NCBI RefSeq assembly: GCF_001457775.1
Contig: NZ_CYSG01000007.1
Span: forward strand, 124,001-188,000
Length of the DNA: 64,000 bases
Origin: Phaeobacter sp. CECT 5382
GTDB taxonomy: Bacteria; Pseudomonadota; Alphaproteobacteria; Rhodobacterales; Rhodobacteraceae
Reading direction: 5' to 3'
In this document: in pieces, positions 15,594-24,213 of the stretch
Layout of the letters: every line of letters starts with the position of its first letter
Numbering within the stretch: position 1 is the stretch's first letter
Notes under the pieces: model-generated
The model's input: the letters and a program-made list of their open reading frames with translations, nothing else
Database searches by the model: none
Told to the model about the DNA's origin: nothing
Translations under genes and position numbers: made by a program

Positions 15594-18011
15594 CTAGTCG
15601 TGCAGGCCAAGCTTGTTTGCGGTCTGCCAGATGCGCCAGTGATCATGGGGCATATTGGTGTGACGCAGACCAAAGGCGCGGAACGCGTCCTGCACCGCAT
15701 TGGAGAAACACGGCACGCCGCCCACATGCGGGCTTTCGCCAACGCCCTTGGCCCCGATTGGGTGATGCGGACTGGGGGTCACGGTGAAATCGGTCTCATA
15801 GTTGGGCACTTCCCAGGCCGTGGGCAGGAAGAAGTCCATCAATGTGCCGGTCTTGACGTTGCCGAGATCATCATAGGCAATCTCTTGCCCCAGCGCGACA
15901 GCCAGCGCCTCGGTCAGACCACCATGGACCTGACCTTCGATGATCATAGGGTTGATCCGGGTGCCGCAGTCGTCCAGCGCGTAAAAACGACGGATTTCAG
16001 GCACACCCGTATCCACGTCAATATCCATCACGCAGACATAGGCACCAAAGGGATAGGTCATGTTTGGCGGATCATAATAGCTCACCGCCTCAAGCCCTGG
16101 CTCCAAGCCCGGAATGGCCTGATTATAGGCCGCATAGGCGATGTCCTTCATGGTGCTGAAGCGTTCTGGCGCGCCTTTGACCACAAAGCGATCGACGTCG
16201 AATTCAACGTCGTCATCGTGTACCTCAAGCAGATAGGCCGCGATCATCTGCGCCTTTGCACGGATCTTGCGTCCCGCCAGCGCCGTGGCAGCACCCGCCA
16301 CTGGGGTCGAACGCGATCCATAGGTGCCAAGCCCGTAGGGTGCCGTGTCGGTGTCACCTTCTTCGATGGTGATACTGTCCGCCGAAATACCAATCTCGCT
16401 GGCGAGGATCTGGGCAAAGGTGGTCGCATGACCCTGCCCCTGGCTGATGGTGCCGAGGCGTGCGATGGCCGATCCGGTAGGATGGATGCGGATTTCACAG
16501 CTGTCAAACATCCCCATACCAAGGATATCGCAGTTCTTCACCGGGCCAGCACCGACGATTTCGGTAAAGAAGCTGAGACCAACCCCCATCAGCTTGCGGG
16601 TCTCACCGCGCTTGAAGGCTTCGACCCGTTCGGCTTGTTCCGCGCGCAGGCCCTCATAGTCGACGGTTTTCAGCGCCTTGTCCCAGGCGGTGTGATAGTC
16701 GCCACTGTCATATTCCCAGCCCAGAGCGGCGGTATATGGGAACTGCTCTTTCTTGATGAAATTGATCCGACGCAGCTCGGCGGCATCCATATCCAGCTCG
16801 ATCGCCAGAACTTCGATCATGCGTTCGATAAAATAGACCGCCTCAGTCACACGGAAGGAACAGCGATAGCTGACCCCGCCCGGTGCCTTGTTGGTATAAA
16901 CGCCGTCAACGCCAAGATAGGCCACCGGAATGTCATAAGACCCGGTGCAGATATTCATGAATCCGGCAGGGAATTTGGTGGGGTCGGCACAGGCGTCAAA
17001 GCCGCCATGGTCTGCCGTCACATGGCAATGCAGACCGGTGATTTTACCCTCTTTGGTGGCAGAGATCTTGCCCTTCATCCAATAGTCGCGGGCAAAGGCG
17101 GTGGACATCAGATTTTCCATCCGGTCCTCGACCCATTTCACCGGCTTTCCAGTGACAATCGAGGCGACGATGGAACAGATATAGCCTGGGTAGACGCCGA
17201 CTTTGTTACCAAAACCACCGCCGATATCGGGGCTGATCACCCGGATATTATGCTCTTCGATACCCGACAGCAGGGCGGCCACCGTACGCACCACATGGGG
17301 TGCCTGAAAGGTGCCCCAAAGCGTCAGCTTGCCATTGACCTTGTCCATCGAGGCAACTGAACCGCAAGTCTCCAGAGGACAGGGGTGGGTGCGGTGGTAG
17401 TACATGCTTTCTTCAGCGACCACTTCGGCAGAGTCCATCACCTGATTGGTGGCGGCCTCGTCGCCCTGTTCCCAGGTGAAGATGTGGTTGTGGTGCTTGC
17501 GCGGCCCATGCGCGCCCTCGGTCTGGCCTGCCAGATCCTCGCGCAAAACCACATCGGATTGCAAAGCCTCAAAAGGATCGGTGATCACTGGCAGCTCTTC
17601 GTAGTCGACTTCGACCAGCTCCACGGCATCTGCCGCGATGTAGCGGTCATTGGCCACGACAAAGGCCACTTCCTGGCCCTGAAACAGCACCTTGCCATCA
17701 GCCAGAACCATCTGTTTGTCGCCCGCAAGAGTCGGCATCCAGTGCAGGTTCAGCGGTGCCAGATCTTCTGCCGTGAGCACAGCAACAACGCCGGGCAAAG
17801 CCAGAGCGGCCTCTTTGTTGATCGATTTTACCCGTGCATGAGCATAAGGAGAGCGGACAAAATCGCCGTGTAGCATGCCGGGCAGTTTGACATCATCGAC
17901 ATAGTTGCCCTGGCCTTGGGTAAAGCGGGCATCTTCGACCCGCTTACGGGCGCAGCCCATGCCTTTGAGATTGGCAGTACGTTCCTCGCGGTTTGGTGTC
18001 AGGTCGTTCAT
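15594..18011 (-). CDS. coxL: Form I aerobic carbon monoxide dehydrogenase, large subunit
   Basis: Molybdopterin-binding catalytic subunit (805 residues) of the Mo-Cu CO dehydrogenase, which oxidises CO with water to CO2 and passes electrons to the small and medium subunits. The form I active-site loop is present: [16 protein letters not shown], with the copper-ligand Cys at residue 384 (codon 16860-16862). Form II enzymes have AYRGAGR instead. In the usual form I motif the residue before Tyr is Ala; here it is Ser381. Other xanthine-oxidase-family features include [17 protein letters not shown] and [13 protein letters not shown], with the catalytic-type Glu near the end. Its start overlaps the coxS stop by 4 bases. 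Confidence 0.97.
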   Translation of the reverse strand: MNDLTPNREERTANLKGMGCARKRVEDARFTQGQGNYVDDVKLPGMLHGDFVRSPYAHARVKSINKEAALALPGVVAVLTAEDLAPLNLHWMPTLAGDKQMVLADGKVLFQGQEVAFVVANDRYIAADAVELVEVDYEELPVITDPFEALQSDVVLREDLAGQTEGAHGPRKHHNHIFTWEQGDEAATNQVMDSAEVVAEESMYYHRTHPCPLETCGSVASMDKVNGKLTLWGTFQAPHVVRTVAALLSGIEEHNIRVISPDIGGGFGNKVGVYPGYICSIVASIVTGKPVKWVEDRMENLMSTAFARDYWMKGKISATKEGKITGLHCHVTADHGGFDACADPTKFPAGFMNICTGSYDIPVAYLGVDGVYTNKAPGGVSYRCSFRVTEAVYFIERMIEVLAIELDMDAAELRRINFIKKEQFPYTAALGWEYDSGDYHTAWDKALKTVDYEGLRAEQAERVEAFKRGETRKLMGVGLSFFTEIVGAGPVKNCDILGMGMFDSCEIRIHPTGSAIARLGTISQGQGHATTFAQILASEIGISADSITIEEGDTDTAPYGLGTYGSRSTPVAGAATALAGRKIRAKAQMIAAYLLEVHDDDVEFDVDRFVVKGAPERFSTMKDIAYAAYNQAIPGLEPGLEAVSYYDPPNMTYPFGAYVCVMDIDVDTGVPEIRRFYALDDCGTRINPMIIEGQVHGGLTEALAVALGQEIAYDDLGNVKTGTLMDFFLPTAWEVPNYETDFTVTPSPHHPIGAKGVGESPHVGGVPCFSNAVQDAFRAFGLRHTNMPHDHWRIWQTANKLGLHD

Positions 18012-18517
18012 TCTGCCGCCTCCACGGTTTGGCCCTGCTCAGAGCCGTTCATTTCGTCGGCTGCAGCCAGAATGGATTTCACGATGTTCTGGTATCCGGT
18101 GCAGCGGCAGATATTGCCGGCCATGCCAAAGCGCACGTCTTCTTCGGTCGGGGTCGGGTTTTCTTCCAGCAGTTTGGCCGCGCGGGTAATCATGCCCGGT
18201 GTGCAAAAGCCACATTGCAGCCCGTGGTGTTCGCGGAAACTTTCTTGCAGCACATGCAGCGCGTCTGGCGTGCCAAGACCTTCGACGGTGGTGATATCGG
18301 CACCATTTGCCTGGCCCACGAACATGGTGCAGGATTTTACCGATTTGCCATTCAGCGTAACGGTACAGGCACCGCAGTGCGAGGTGTCACAGCCGACGTG
18401 CGGACCGGTGATGTTCAGGTGCTCGCGCAGGGCGTAGATCAACAACTCACGCGGCTCGGCCAGAAACTCGCGCCCCTCGCCGTTTACTGTCAGCTTGATA
18501 TGCATCTTGTCAGACAT
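18008..18517 (-). CDS. coxS: Carbon monoxide dehydrogenase small subunit (two [2Fe-2S])
   Basis: Iron-sulphur subunit of 169 residues that carries electrons from the Mo-Cu site to the flavoprotein. The N-terminal plant-ferredoxin-like cluster is bound by [12 protein letters not shown] and the later VKSC. The C-terminal four-helix domain carries the second cluster: QCGFCTPGM and GNICRCTGY. Length and motifs match the family. Its stop overlaps the coxL start by 4 bases and it follows coxM by 12 bases. Confidence 0.96.
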   Translation of the reverse strand: MSDKMHIKLTVNGEGREFLAEPRELLIYALREHLNITGPHVGCDTSHCGACTVTLNGKSVKSCTMFVGQANGADITTVEGLGTPDALHVLQESFREHHGLQCGFCTPGMITRAAKLLEENPTPTEEDVRFGMAGNICRCTGYQNIVKSILAAADEMNGSEQGQTVEAAE

Positions 18518-18529
18518 TTTTCATCCTCC

Positions 18530-19384
18530 TCAGGCGCGGGACCAGGCGCGATTGATCGCGCGGGTCAAAACCACACCAGCCACATGGCGTTTGAAGGCCA
18601 CGGGGCCCCGGTTGTCTTCGCTGGGATCAATATCGCCCAGCATTGCAGCAACAGCAGCTTTCACCGCCTCCGGCGCACATTCCGTCCCAACGAGGGCCGC
18701 ATTGGCCGCCTCGGACCAGACTGGCACGTCGCTGAGATTGGTCATGGCGACAGAGGCGGTCGCAACCTTGCCATCGGCCTTGCCGATCTGGACTGCGGCA
18801 GCAGCGGTAGCATAATCGCCGATCTTACGCTTTTGCTTTTCATAAGCAAAACCGCCCTGCGGCACCGGCATAGTGATCGCGACCAGAACCTCGTCATCGG
18901 CGCGATCTGTCATATAGGCTGCTTCATAGTAGTCGCGGGCGGCAACCTGACGTTCGCCTTCAGGGCCAACCAGGGTAAGCTTGGCATCGAGGCATTGCAT
19001 CAGCCCCGGCATATCGTTGCCGGGATCGCCGTTGGCGACATTGCCTCCGATGGTTCCCATGTAACGCACCTGTGGATCGGCAATCTGCAAAGCCGCTTCG
19101 CGCAGGATGGGTGCTGCCTGCACAAGATCAGGATGATTGATGATGGTATGCTGGGTCACCATGGCGCCCAAGGTGATCTCCTCCGCGCTGAGCGAGATCT
19201 GATCCAGCCCTGCGACATCCTGCAGGTCGATCAGATGCGGCACCTCGGCCATGCGCAGTTTCATCATCGGGATCAGGCTGTGCCCGCCCGCCATGACGCG
19301 CGCGTCATCCCCGTGTTGTTGCAAAAGTGCGAGCACCCCTGCCATGTCTGTTGGGCGATAATAGTCAAACGCCGCTGGTATCAT
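18530..19384 (-). CDS. coxM: Carbon monoxide dehydrogenase medium subunit (FAD)
   Basis: FAD-binding subunit (284 residues) that receives electrons from the small subunit and delivers them to the quinone pool. The two FAD motifs of the family are visible: VMAGGHSLIPMMKLR (~residues 31-45) and MGTIGGNVANGDPGNDMP (~105-122). The C-terminal CO_deh_flav_C domain follows. It is the first structural gene of the cluster. The 166 bases upstream, back to coxC, contain the 15-bp direct repeat proposed as operator. Confidence 0.96.
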   Translation of the reverse strand: MIPAAFDYYRPTDMAGVLALLQQHGDDARVMAGGHSLIPMMKLRMAEVPHLIDLQDVAGLDQISLSAEEITLGAMVTQHTIINHPDLVQAAPILREAALQIADPQVRYMGTIGGNVANGDPGNDMPGLMQCLDAKLTLVGPEGERQVAARDYYEAAYMTDRADDEVLVAITMPVPQGGFAYEKQKRKIGDYATAAAAVQIGKADGKVATASVAMTNLSDVPVWSEAANAALVGTECAPEAVKAAVAAMLGDIDPSEDNRGPVAFKRHVAGVVLTRAINRAWSRA

Positions 19385-19481
19385 TGCTTGTCCTCCCTGC
19401 CATGCAAGTGATCTGGCTGGAGGTCAGGGTCCGACGCGAGGGCGTTTTAAGCGATTGATTTTGAGTGAAAACCGCTGATTT

Positions 19482-19517
19482 CTGCACGAAATGCGCCTGT
19501 GGCTGCACGAAATGCGC
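19482..19517 (-). promoter_or_regulatory. Candidate LytTR (CoxC) binding site upstream of coxM: 15-bp direct repeat, 21-bp period
   Basis: The sequence CTGCACGAAATGCGC occurs at 19482-19496 and again, identical, at 19503-19517, giving a repeat period of exactly 21 bp, two helical turns. LytTR regulators bind two ~9-bp direct repeats with this kind of spacing. On the minus strand (direction of coxM) the core reads TTCGTGCAG, a partial match to the general LytTR half-site. It lies about 100-130 bases upstream of the coxM start and next to the gene for the LytTR protein CoxC. Confidence 0.6.
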
Positions 19518-19550
19518 GCATCAATTGCAGGCTCTGTAGCTGATTTCGGC

Positions 19551-20726
19551 TCAGACTCCCAGGACGGCGCGCACCTGCTTGAGCCGTGCCCGGCTCACCG
19601 GAACCTTAGGCAAAGCAGCCAGATCAAAGTGGCAAACGCCATTGTCTTTGAGCCGTTCAAAGCTGGCAACATGGGCCGGGTTGATCAGGTAGCTGCGATG
19701 AGTCTTGGTGAACACCCCCGGAGACAGGCGTTTCTCCGCTTCGGTGATAGACCAAGCACAGAAGAATTTGCCTGTCTTGGTATAGATGTGCGTGTAGTGC
19801 CCCTCGGCCCGGATTGCCGCCACGGCGCTCGCATCAAAGAAAAAGCTGCGCCCTTCCTGCTCATAGGGGATTTGAGTCGTTGTTACCGGTTGGGTGTCAG
19901 TGTCGGGTGCTGGTGACGGTTGAGCATCTGCTTTGGCACTTTCTGCCGTTGGCTTGTCGCCGGATGGCTCTTGCGCCTTGTCACGTTCTGAAGGGTGCGC
20001 TTTGGCTGCCGGGCTCGGGGTCAGAAAGGTTACTCCAGTCAGCAATAAGGCTCCACACAGCGCAAAACTGGTCAGCACCACACCGATCGCCAGGACCTCA
20101 TTGCCGATGAGCGGCCCCACCTCAGTGCTGGCTTCAACCGCGACAAAGGAGGTTCCCCACAGGGCAATAAAATGCACCGCGAACACCGCGACACCAAAAC
20201 AGACCGTGCCGAGCAGGATATTGCGATGACTGCGTTGCCCATAAGCACAGGCAAAGGCCGCGATATTAAACGCCACCGAGGACACCACCGCCAGCGCTAC
20301 ACCTGACGGCGTATAAAGGGCCCGGCACAGTTCCAAACCGGCCATGCCGATATAGTGCATGGCCAGAACCCCAAGCCCCACGATAGTGCCAGCCAGCACC
20401 AGCATCTGTGGGGTACGGGGACGAAAATGCAGGATCAGTAGCGCAATGCCGACTACCAGAATGGCAACCAGAGCCGAAGCCAGCGTGACCGCAGCATCAT
20501 AGTAAAACAGGGTCGGCATCTGCATGCCCAGCATGGCAACAAAATGCATCGACCAGATCCCACCGCCCAGCGCGATCGAAGCCATTGCAATCGAAAGTTT
20601 GCGCTGCAAAAGCCCGCGTTCTGACAGCCCCTTGGTCAGCGAAAGCCCCGTGAACCCAGCGATCAGCGCAACCAGAAGCGAGGCCACGACCAGACCTGGA
20701 TTATGTGTATAGTCCAAATACGCCAT
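19551..20726 (-). CDS. coxC: CoxC-like MHYT-LytTR membrane sensor-regulator
   Basis: One-component membrane regulator of 391 residues. The first ~235 residues form seven hydrophobic helices with three MHYT-type repeats: SMHFVAMLGM, AMHYIGMAGL and VHFIALWG. MHYT domains have been proposed to bind a diatomic gas such as CO or O2 through copper. An Ala/Pro-rich cytoplasmic linker follows, then a LytTR DNA-binding domain (residues ~295-390: IRAEGHYTHIYT, FTKTHRSYLINPAHV). The same MHYT-LytTR design is found in CoxC and CoxH of known cox clusters, and coxC precedes coxM in the classical order. It probably senses CO and activates the cluster. Confidence 0.88.
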   Translation of the reverse strand: MAYLDYTHNPGLVVASLLVALIAGFTGLSLTKGLSERGLLQRKLSIAMASIALGGGIWSMHFVAMLGMQMPTLFYYDAAVTLASALVAILVVGIALLILHFRPRTPQMLVLAGTIVGLGVLAMHYIGMAGLELCRALYTPSGVALAVVSSVAFNIAAFACAYGQRSHRNILLGTVCFGVAVFAVHFIALWGTSFVAVEASTEVGPLIGNEVLAIGVVLTSFALCGALLLTGVTFLTPSPAAKAHPSERDKAQEPSGDKPTAESAKADAQPSPAPDTDTQPVTTTQIPYEQEGRSFFFDASAVAAIRAEGHYTHIYTKTGKFFCAWSITEAEKRLSPGVFTKTHRSYLINPAHVASFERLKDNGVCHFDLAALPKVPVSRARLKQVRAVLGV

Positions 20727-21079
20727 GTCGGTTCAATATCGCCTCAGAGTGTTTTTCGCAATCTTCGGCAGAGCAAGCCCGCAGTCAAGCAGCAATCTCC
20801 CACTGTTCGTCGGCCTGGTAGCATTGCCAAACCACCCACAAAGAAACAAAGCAACCTATTGATATGAAAATAAAACCAACACACACTACCAATCTGAACA
20901 GGCAGACCCAGCATGTCTGTTTGAGCAGAAGAAAACAAAAACCAGCCTCATCAGGAGCAGTTCAGAGATAGAGCTCAGACAAGTTGAGGTGCCCTTTCTT
21001 TGGCTTTTCAAATATTAAGACCTGTTCCGACCTGCTGGCCCGGCCCTTCCTTAGGGCCGGACAAACAAGCAGCAGAACC
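20727..21079. other. Intergenic region upstream of coxC, no gene
   Basis: About 350 bases between the coxC start and the stop of the next minus-strand gene. It holds the coxC promoter region, AT-rich around 20850-20960, and a GC hairpin (CCGGCCC 21040-21046 with GGGCCGG 21054-21060) without a T-run. No supported reading frame. Confidence 0.6.
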
Positions 21080-21850
21080 TCAGAGGCCCCATTTTGCGCT
21101 ATTTGCGGCAAAAAAGCCCTTGGCCTGTTTCACCTTCACCCAGTTGTTCACATAGTTGATCCAGACCTGATCGGCCTGCGGCAACAGCATCGCGATGGGA
21201 GATGGAGACCGTGGACCGGTGTCCGGTACGCGCACCACCGGAAACTTCGCTTCCAATGTGGAGCCCTCGATATTTGACGTTATGAACACATCCGCCCGTC
21301 CGGACAGAACTTCCTGAAAGCCACGTGCCGGGGCTTCGACCACTTTAATATCGGCATTTGGGAACCATTCACGCGCCATCTTCTCGAAGGTGGTGCCCAG
21401 AGTTGTCGCAACCTTTACACCCGGCTGATTGATGGACTCGTAGCCAGAGAAACCACCCGCCTTGTCCTTTGTGGTGAAGGGAAAGATTTCGACGGCGATA
21501 TAGCTTTCTGAAAATCCAGCCACTTTCATCCTGGCGGGTGAGATAGAAGCCGACCCGGTGATATGGTATTTCCCTGCCACAACTCCGTTGACCAGTGTTT
21601 TCCAATCGGTTGGCACAAATTCCACCTCGACGCCAAGATCCTTGGCCAGCTCTGTCATGATGTCGATATCAAAGCCCTTGTAGCTGTTGGTGGCCGGATC
21701 GCGCACCGACATCGGGTTCCAGTCGCCGGTGGTCCCAACCTTGAGAACGCCAGTGTCGAGAATTTCATTCAAGGCAGATTGTGCCTGCGCGCCGACGGCC
21801 AAGCCCATGCTGATTGCGGCGGCCGCGATGACTTTCAGAAAGCCTTTCAT
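21080..21850 (-). CDS. Polar amino acid-type ABC transporter substrate-binding protein
   Basis: Periplasmic solute-binding protein of family 3 (256 residues). A Sec signal peptide (FLKVIAAAAISMGLAVGAQA) is followed by LNEILDTGVLKVGTTGDWNPMSVRD and YKGFDIDIMTELAKDLGV, typical of amino acid or opine binders. It also resembles periplasmic cyclohexadienyl dehydratase (PheC), which shares this fold, so an enzyme role is a possible alternative. The ATPase and permease genes lie divergently on the plus strand 160 bases away, and one shared promoter region would serve both. The ligand is not predictable. Confidence 0.87.
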   Translation of the reverse strand: MKGFLKVIAAAAISMGLAVGAQAQSALNEILDTGVLKVGTTGDWNPMSVRDPATNSYKGFDIDIMTELAKDLGVEVEFVPTDWKTLVNGVVAGKYHITGSASISPARMKVAGFSESYIAVEIFPFTTKDKAGGFSGYESINQPGVKVATTLGTTFEKMAREWFPNADIKVVEAPARGFQEVLSGRADVFITSNIEGSTLEAKFPVVRVPDTGPRSPSPIAMLLPQADQVWINYVNNWVKVKQAKGFFAANSAKWGL

Positions 21851-22009
21851 TATTCACTCCTGCTGATTGCTAACTGGTTGCTTTGTATTAGTAGTATATT
21901 GGATGTCTGCTATATCGATACGCATAACAGCACCTTCGAGATCACTTTTTTCTCAGAGGCTGCCCTCAGAAACGCTTCTACGTAAAGACTGTCAGGGAGA
22001 AGCCAGCTA

Positions 22010-22750
22010 ATGCCCGCAGCTGCCATTGAACTTCGCAGTGTCAACAAATGGTATGACACTTTTCACGTACTGAAGGATATCGACCTTTCGGTCGGAAGCG
22101 GTGAGAAAACCGTGATCTGTGGTCCGTCCGGGTCGGGGAAATCCACCGTGGTGCGTTGCATCAATCGGCTGGAAGAGCACCAATCTGGCAGCATCAAAGT
22201 CGATGGGGTTGAGCTGACCAATAACCCGCAATCGGTGGCCGCAATCCGGTCTGAGGTTGGCATGGTGTTTCAACAATTCAACCTGTTTCCGCATCTCAGC
22301 GTGTTGGAAAACCTCACGCTGGGGCCGATCAAGGCTCGTGGCCTCAGCCGTCAGGCTGCAGAAGAACGGGCGATGCACTATTTGGAACGGGTTAAGATCC
22401 CGGAACAGGCCAAGAAACGTCCCGGCCAACTGTCGGGCGGGCAGCAGCAGCGGGTGGCCATCGCGCGCTCCCTGTGCATGGAACCCAAAGTACTGTTGTT
22501 TGATGAGCCGACTTCGGCGCTGGATCCTGAAATGATCTCTGAGGTGCTGGATGTCATGGTGGAGCTTGCCGAGGACGGCATGACCATGGTGGTTGTCACC
22601 CATGAGATGGGCTTTGCCCGGCGGGTTGCAGATCAGATGATCTTTATGGATGGTGGCGAAATCGTCGAGCGCGGCACCCCGGAAGAGTTCTTTGGCGCCC
22701 CGCGCTCTGTGCGCTGTCAGAAATTCCTGTCGCAGATCCTGCAACATTGA
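22010..22750 (+). CDS. Amino acid ABC transporter ATP-binding protein
   Basis: GlnQ/HisP-type ATPase of 246 residues. Walker A is [20 protein letters not shown], then the Q-loop [19 protein letters not shown], signature [15 protein letters not shown], Walker [16 protein letters not shown] and the switch His in [20 protein letters not shown] ribosome-binding site precedes the ATG. The permease follows after 15 bases. The motif set RLEEHQSG is typical for polar amino acid importers. Confidence 0.94.
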   Translation: MPAAAIELRSVNKWYDTFHVLKDIDLSVGSGEKTVICGPSGSGKSTVVRCINRLEEHQSGSIKVDGVELTNNPQSVAAIRSEVGMVFQQFNLFPHLSVLENLTLGPIKARGLSRQAAEERAMHYLERVKIPEQAKKRPGQLSGGQQQRVAIARSLCMEPKVLLFDEPTSALDPEMISEVLDVMVELAEDGMTMVVVTHEMGFARRVADQMIFMDGGEIVERGTPEEFFGAPRSVRCQKFLSQILQH

Positions 22751-22765
22751 GCGAGCAATAGAGAC

Positions 22766-23527
22766 ATGAAAAAACTGTTCGTTATGCTTGTGCCGCTCTT
22801 GTTTCTGACCGGCTGTTCCAGCTCCTCGACCTGGGGGTGGTACGTTATCAATCCCATGACCGCCAGCGGCTGGACCAATGTGAAGTTCCTGATATCGGGC
22901 ATGGGCGACACCATTGTGATTTCGCTGATTGCCGCTGTGATTTCTATCGCTCTGGGGTTGGTGGTCGCCCTGCCCGGCCTTGCCAAGCACCGTGGCTGGC
23001 GGCTGCTCAACAGGATCTATGTTGAATTTGTCCGCTCGATCCCCCTGCTGCCGATGTTGTTCTGGGTCTTTTACGGCCTGCCGATCATCTTTCGCGAGAT
23101 GGGTTTGGACATCCCGATTGATCCCTTCTGGGGCGCAGTTATCACCCTGGCTCTGTCCGACAGCGCCTTTACCGCCGAGATCTTTCGCGCCGGTATCCAG
23201 TCCATCGCCAGGGGGCAGACCGAAGCGGCGCAGACCATTGGTCTCAACTATCTTCAGACCATGCGCTATGTGATCCTGCCCCAAGCGATCCGGCGCATCC
23301 TGCCGCCTTTGGCCAACCAGTTCATCTACATCGTCAAGATGAGCGCCTTTGCCAGCGTCATTGGCATGCAGGAGCTGACACGGCGGGCCAATGAGCTGGT
23401 GGTCACAGAATACCGCCCGCTGGAAATCTATTCCCTGCTTATCCTGGAATATCTGGTGCTGGTGCTGGTCATCAGCGCCGGGGTGCGCTGGCTGGAGCGC
23501 CGCCTGGGATCGGACGAGCGCAACTAA
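22766..23527 (+). CDS. Amino acid ABC transporter permease with lipobox-like N-terminus
   Basis: Permease of the HisMQ/GlnP type, 253 residues, with the EAA loop EAAQTIGLNYLQTMRYVILPQAIRRILPP. It is the only permease gene in the unit, so it probably forms a homodimer. The N-terminus MKKLFVMLVPLLFLTGCSS looks exactly like a lipoprotein signal with a lipobox (L-T-G-C) ahead of the first transport helix, which is odd for a permease. It may be a signal-anchor remnant or a true lipidation site. The AhpD-like gene follows after 12 bases. Confidence 0.9.
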   Translation: MKKLFVMLVPLLFLTGCSSSSTWGWYVINPMTASGWTNVKFLISGMGDTIVISLIAAVISIALGLVVALPGLAKHRGWRLLNRIYVEFVRSIPLLPMLFWVFYGLPIIFREMGLDIPIDPFWGAVITLALSDSAFTAEIFRAGIQSIARGQTEAAQTIGLNYLQTMRYVILPQAIRRILPPLANQFIYIVKMSAFASVIGMQELTRRANELVVTEYRPLEIYSLLILEYLVLVLVISAGVRWLERRLGSDERN

Positions 23528-23539
23528 GGAGACAAAAAC

Positions 23540-23878
23540 ATGGACTGGAAGACCTTCATGACGGACATCGAGGGCGATATCGCCGCCTTGTCAAAAGAAA
23601 TCCCCGACACCGTCCAGGGTTTTGGGCTGATGGGCAAAGCCGCCAAGACCGACGGCGCACTTGACCAGGTAACTAAGGAATACATGGCCCTTGGCATCGC
23701 CATCGCGACTCGTTGCGACAGCTGCATCGGGTTTCACGTCAGGGCACTTGTGCAGCTCAACATCAGCCGCGAAGCTTTCTGTGAGGCGCTGTCGATGGCG
23801 ACCTATATGGGCGGAGGACCTTCCTTTGCCTATAGCGCCAAGGCACTGGCGGCCTTTGACCGGTTCTCAAAATCGTAG
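23540..23878 (+). CDS. Carboxymuconolactone decarboxylase / AhpD-like protein
   Basis: Small all-helical protein (112 residues) of the CMD/AhpD family. The redox motif is visible in IATRCDSCIGFHVRALVQLN (C-x-x-C with the downstream His), so a peroxidase or disulfide-reductase role is more likely than decarboxylation. It lies 12 bases after the permease with GGAGA as ribosome-binding site and appears to be the last gene of the ABC operon, an unusual companion for an amino acid importer. About 335 bases without a gene follow; they contain a GC hairpin near 23949-23975 (GAGCCGGGC/GCCCGGCTT) lacking a T-run. Confidence 0.85.
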   Translation: MDWKTFMTDIEGDIAALSKEIPDTVQGFGLMGKAAKTDGALDQVTKEYMALGIAIATRCDSCIGFHVRALVQLNISREAFCEALSMATYMGGGPSFAYSAKALAAFDRFSKS

Positions 23879-24213
23879 ACGCCGCAGCGCGGGCAGTTTT
23901 CCAAAACACCGCGTTCAGTTGTGCAGCCGTAGAATGAACGCTGCGTTATTGAGCCGGGCTCTACTGCCCGGCTTGACCTGCTGGGTTTGCTATCGCGTCA
24001 TGGTCCTTAAGTGACGCGCGCAGCCTTGCGACCAAGACATCCACGCCCCCCGGCGGCAGCTTTGAACAAGCGCTGCCTTTTGAAGGTCTGTGCCATCACC
24101 CTGTTACACTGCGGCCCGAAAAGAGGCCATTCCTGCCGCTCAGGCGGTAGCAGAAATGCCCGGCAGGCATCCATCGGGTTGCTGCCATCAGCACGTTCAA
24201 AAGGGAGACCACA

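Noticed and set aside
15522-17360. 612-codon plus-strand frame opposite coxL
   Set aside because: Antisense to a gene with clear family motifs; no recognisable domain.
22007-23284. 425-codon minus-strand frame opposite the ABC ATPase and permease
   Set aside because: Antisense shadow; His/Gln-rich with no motifs.
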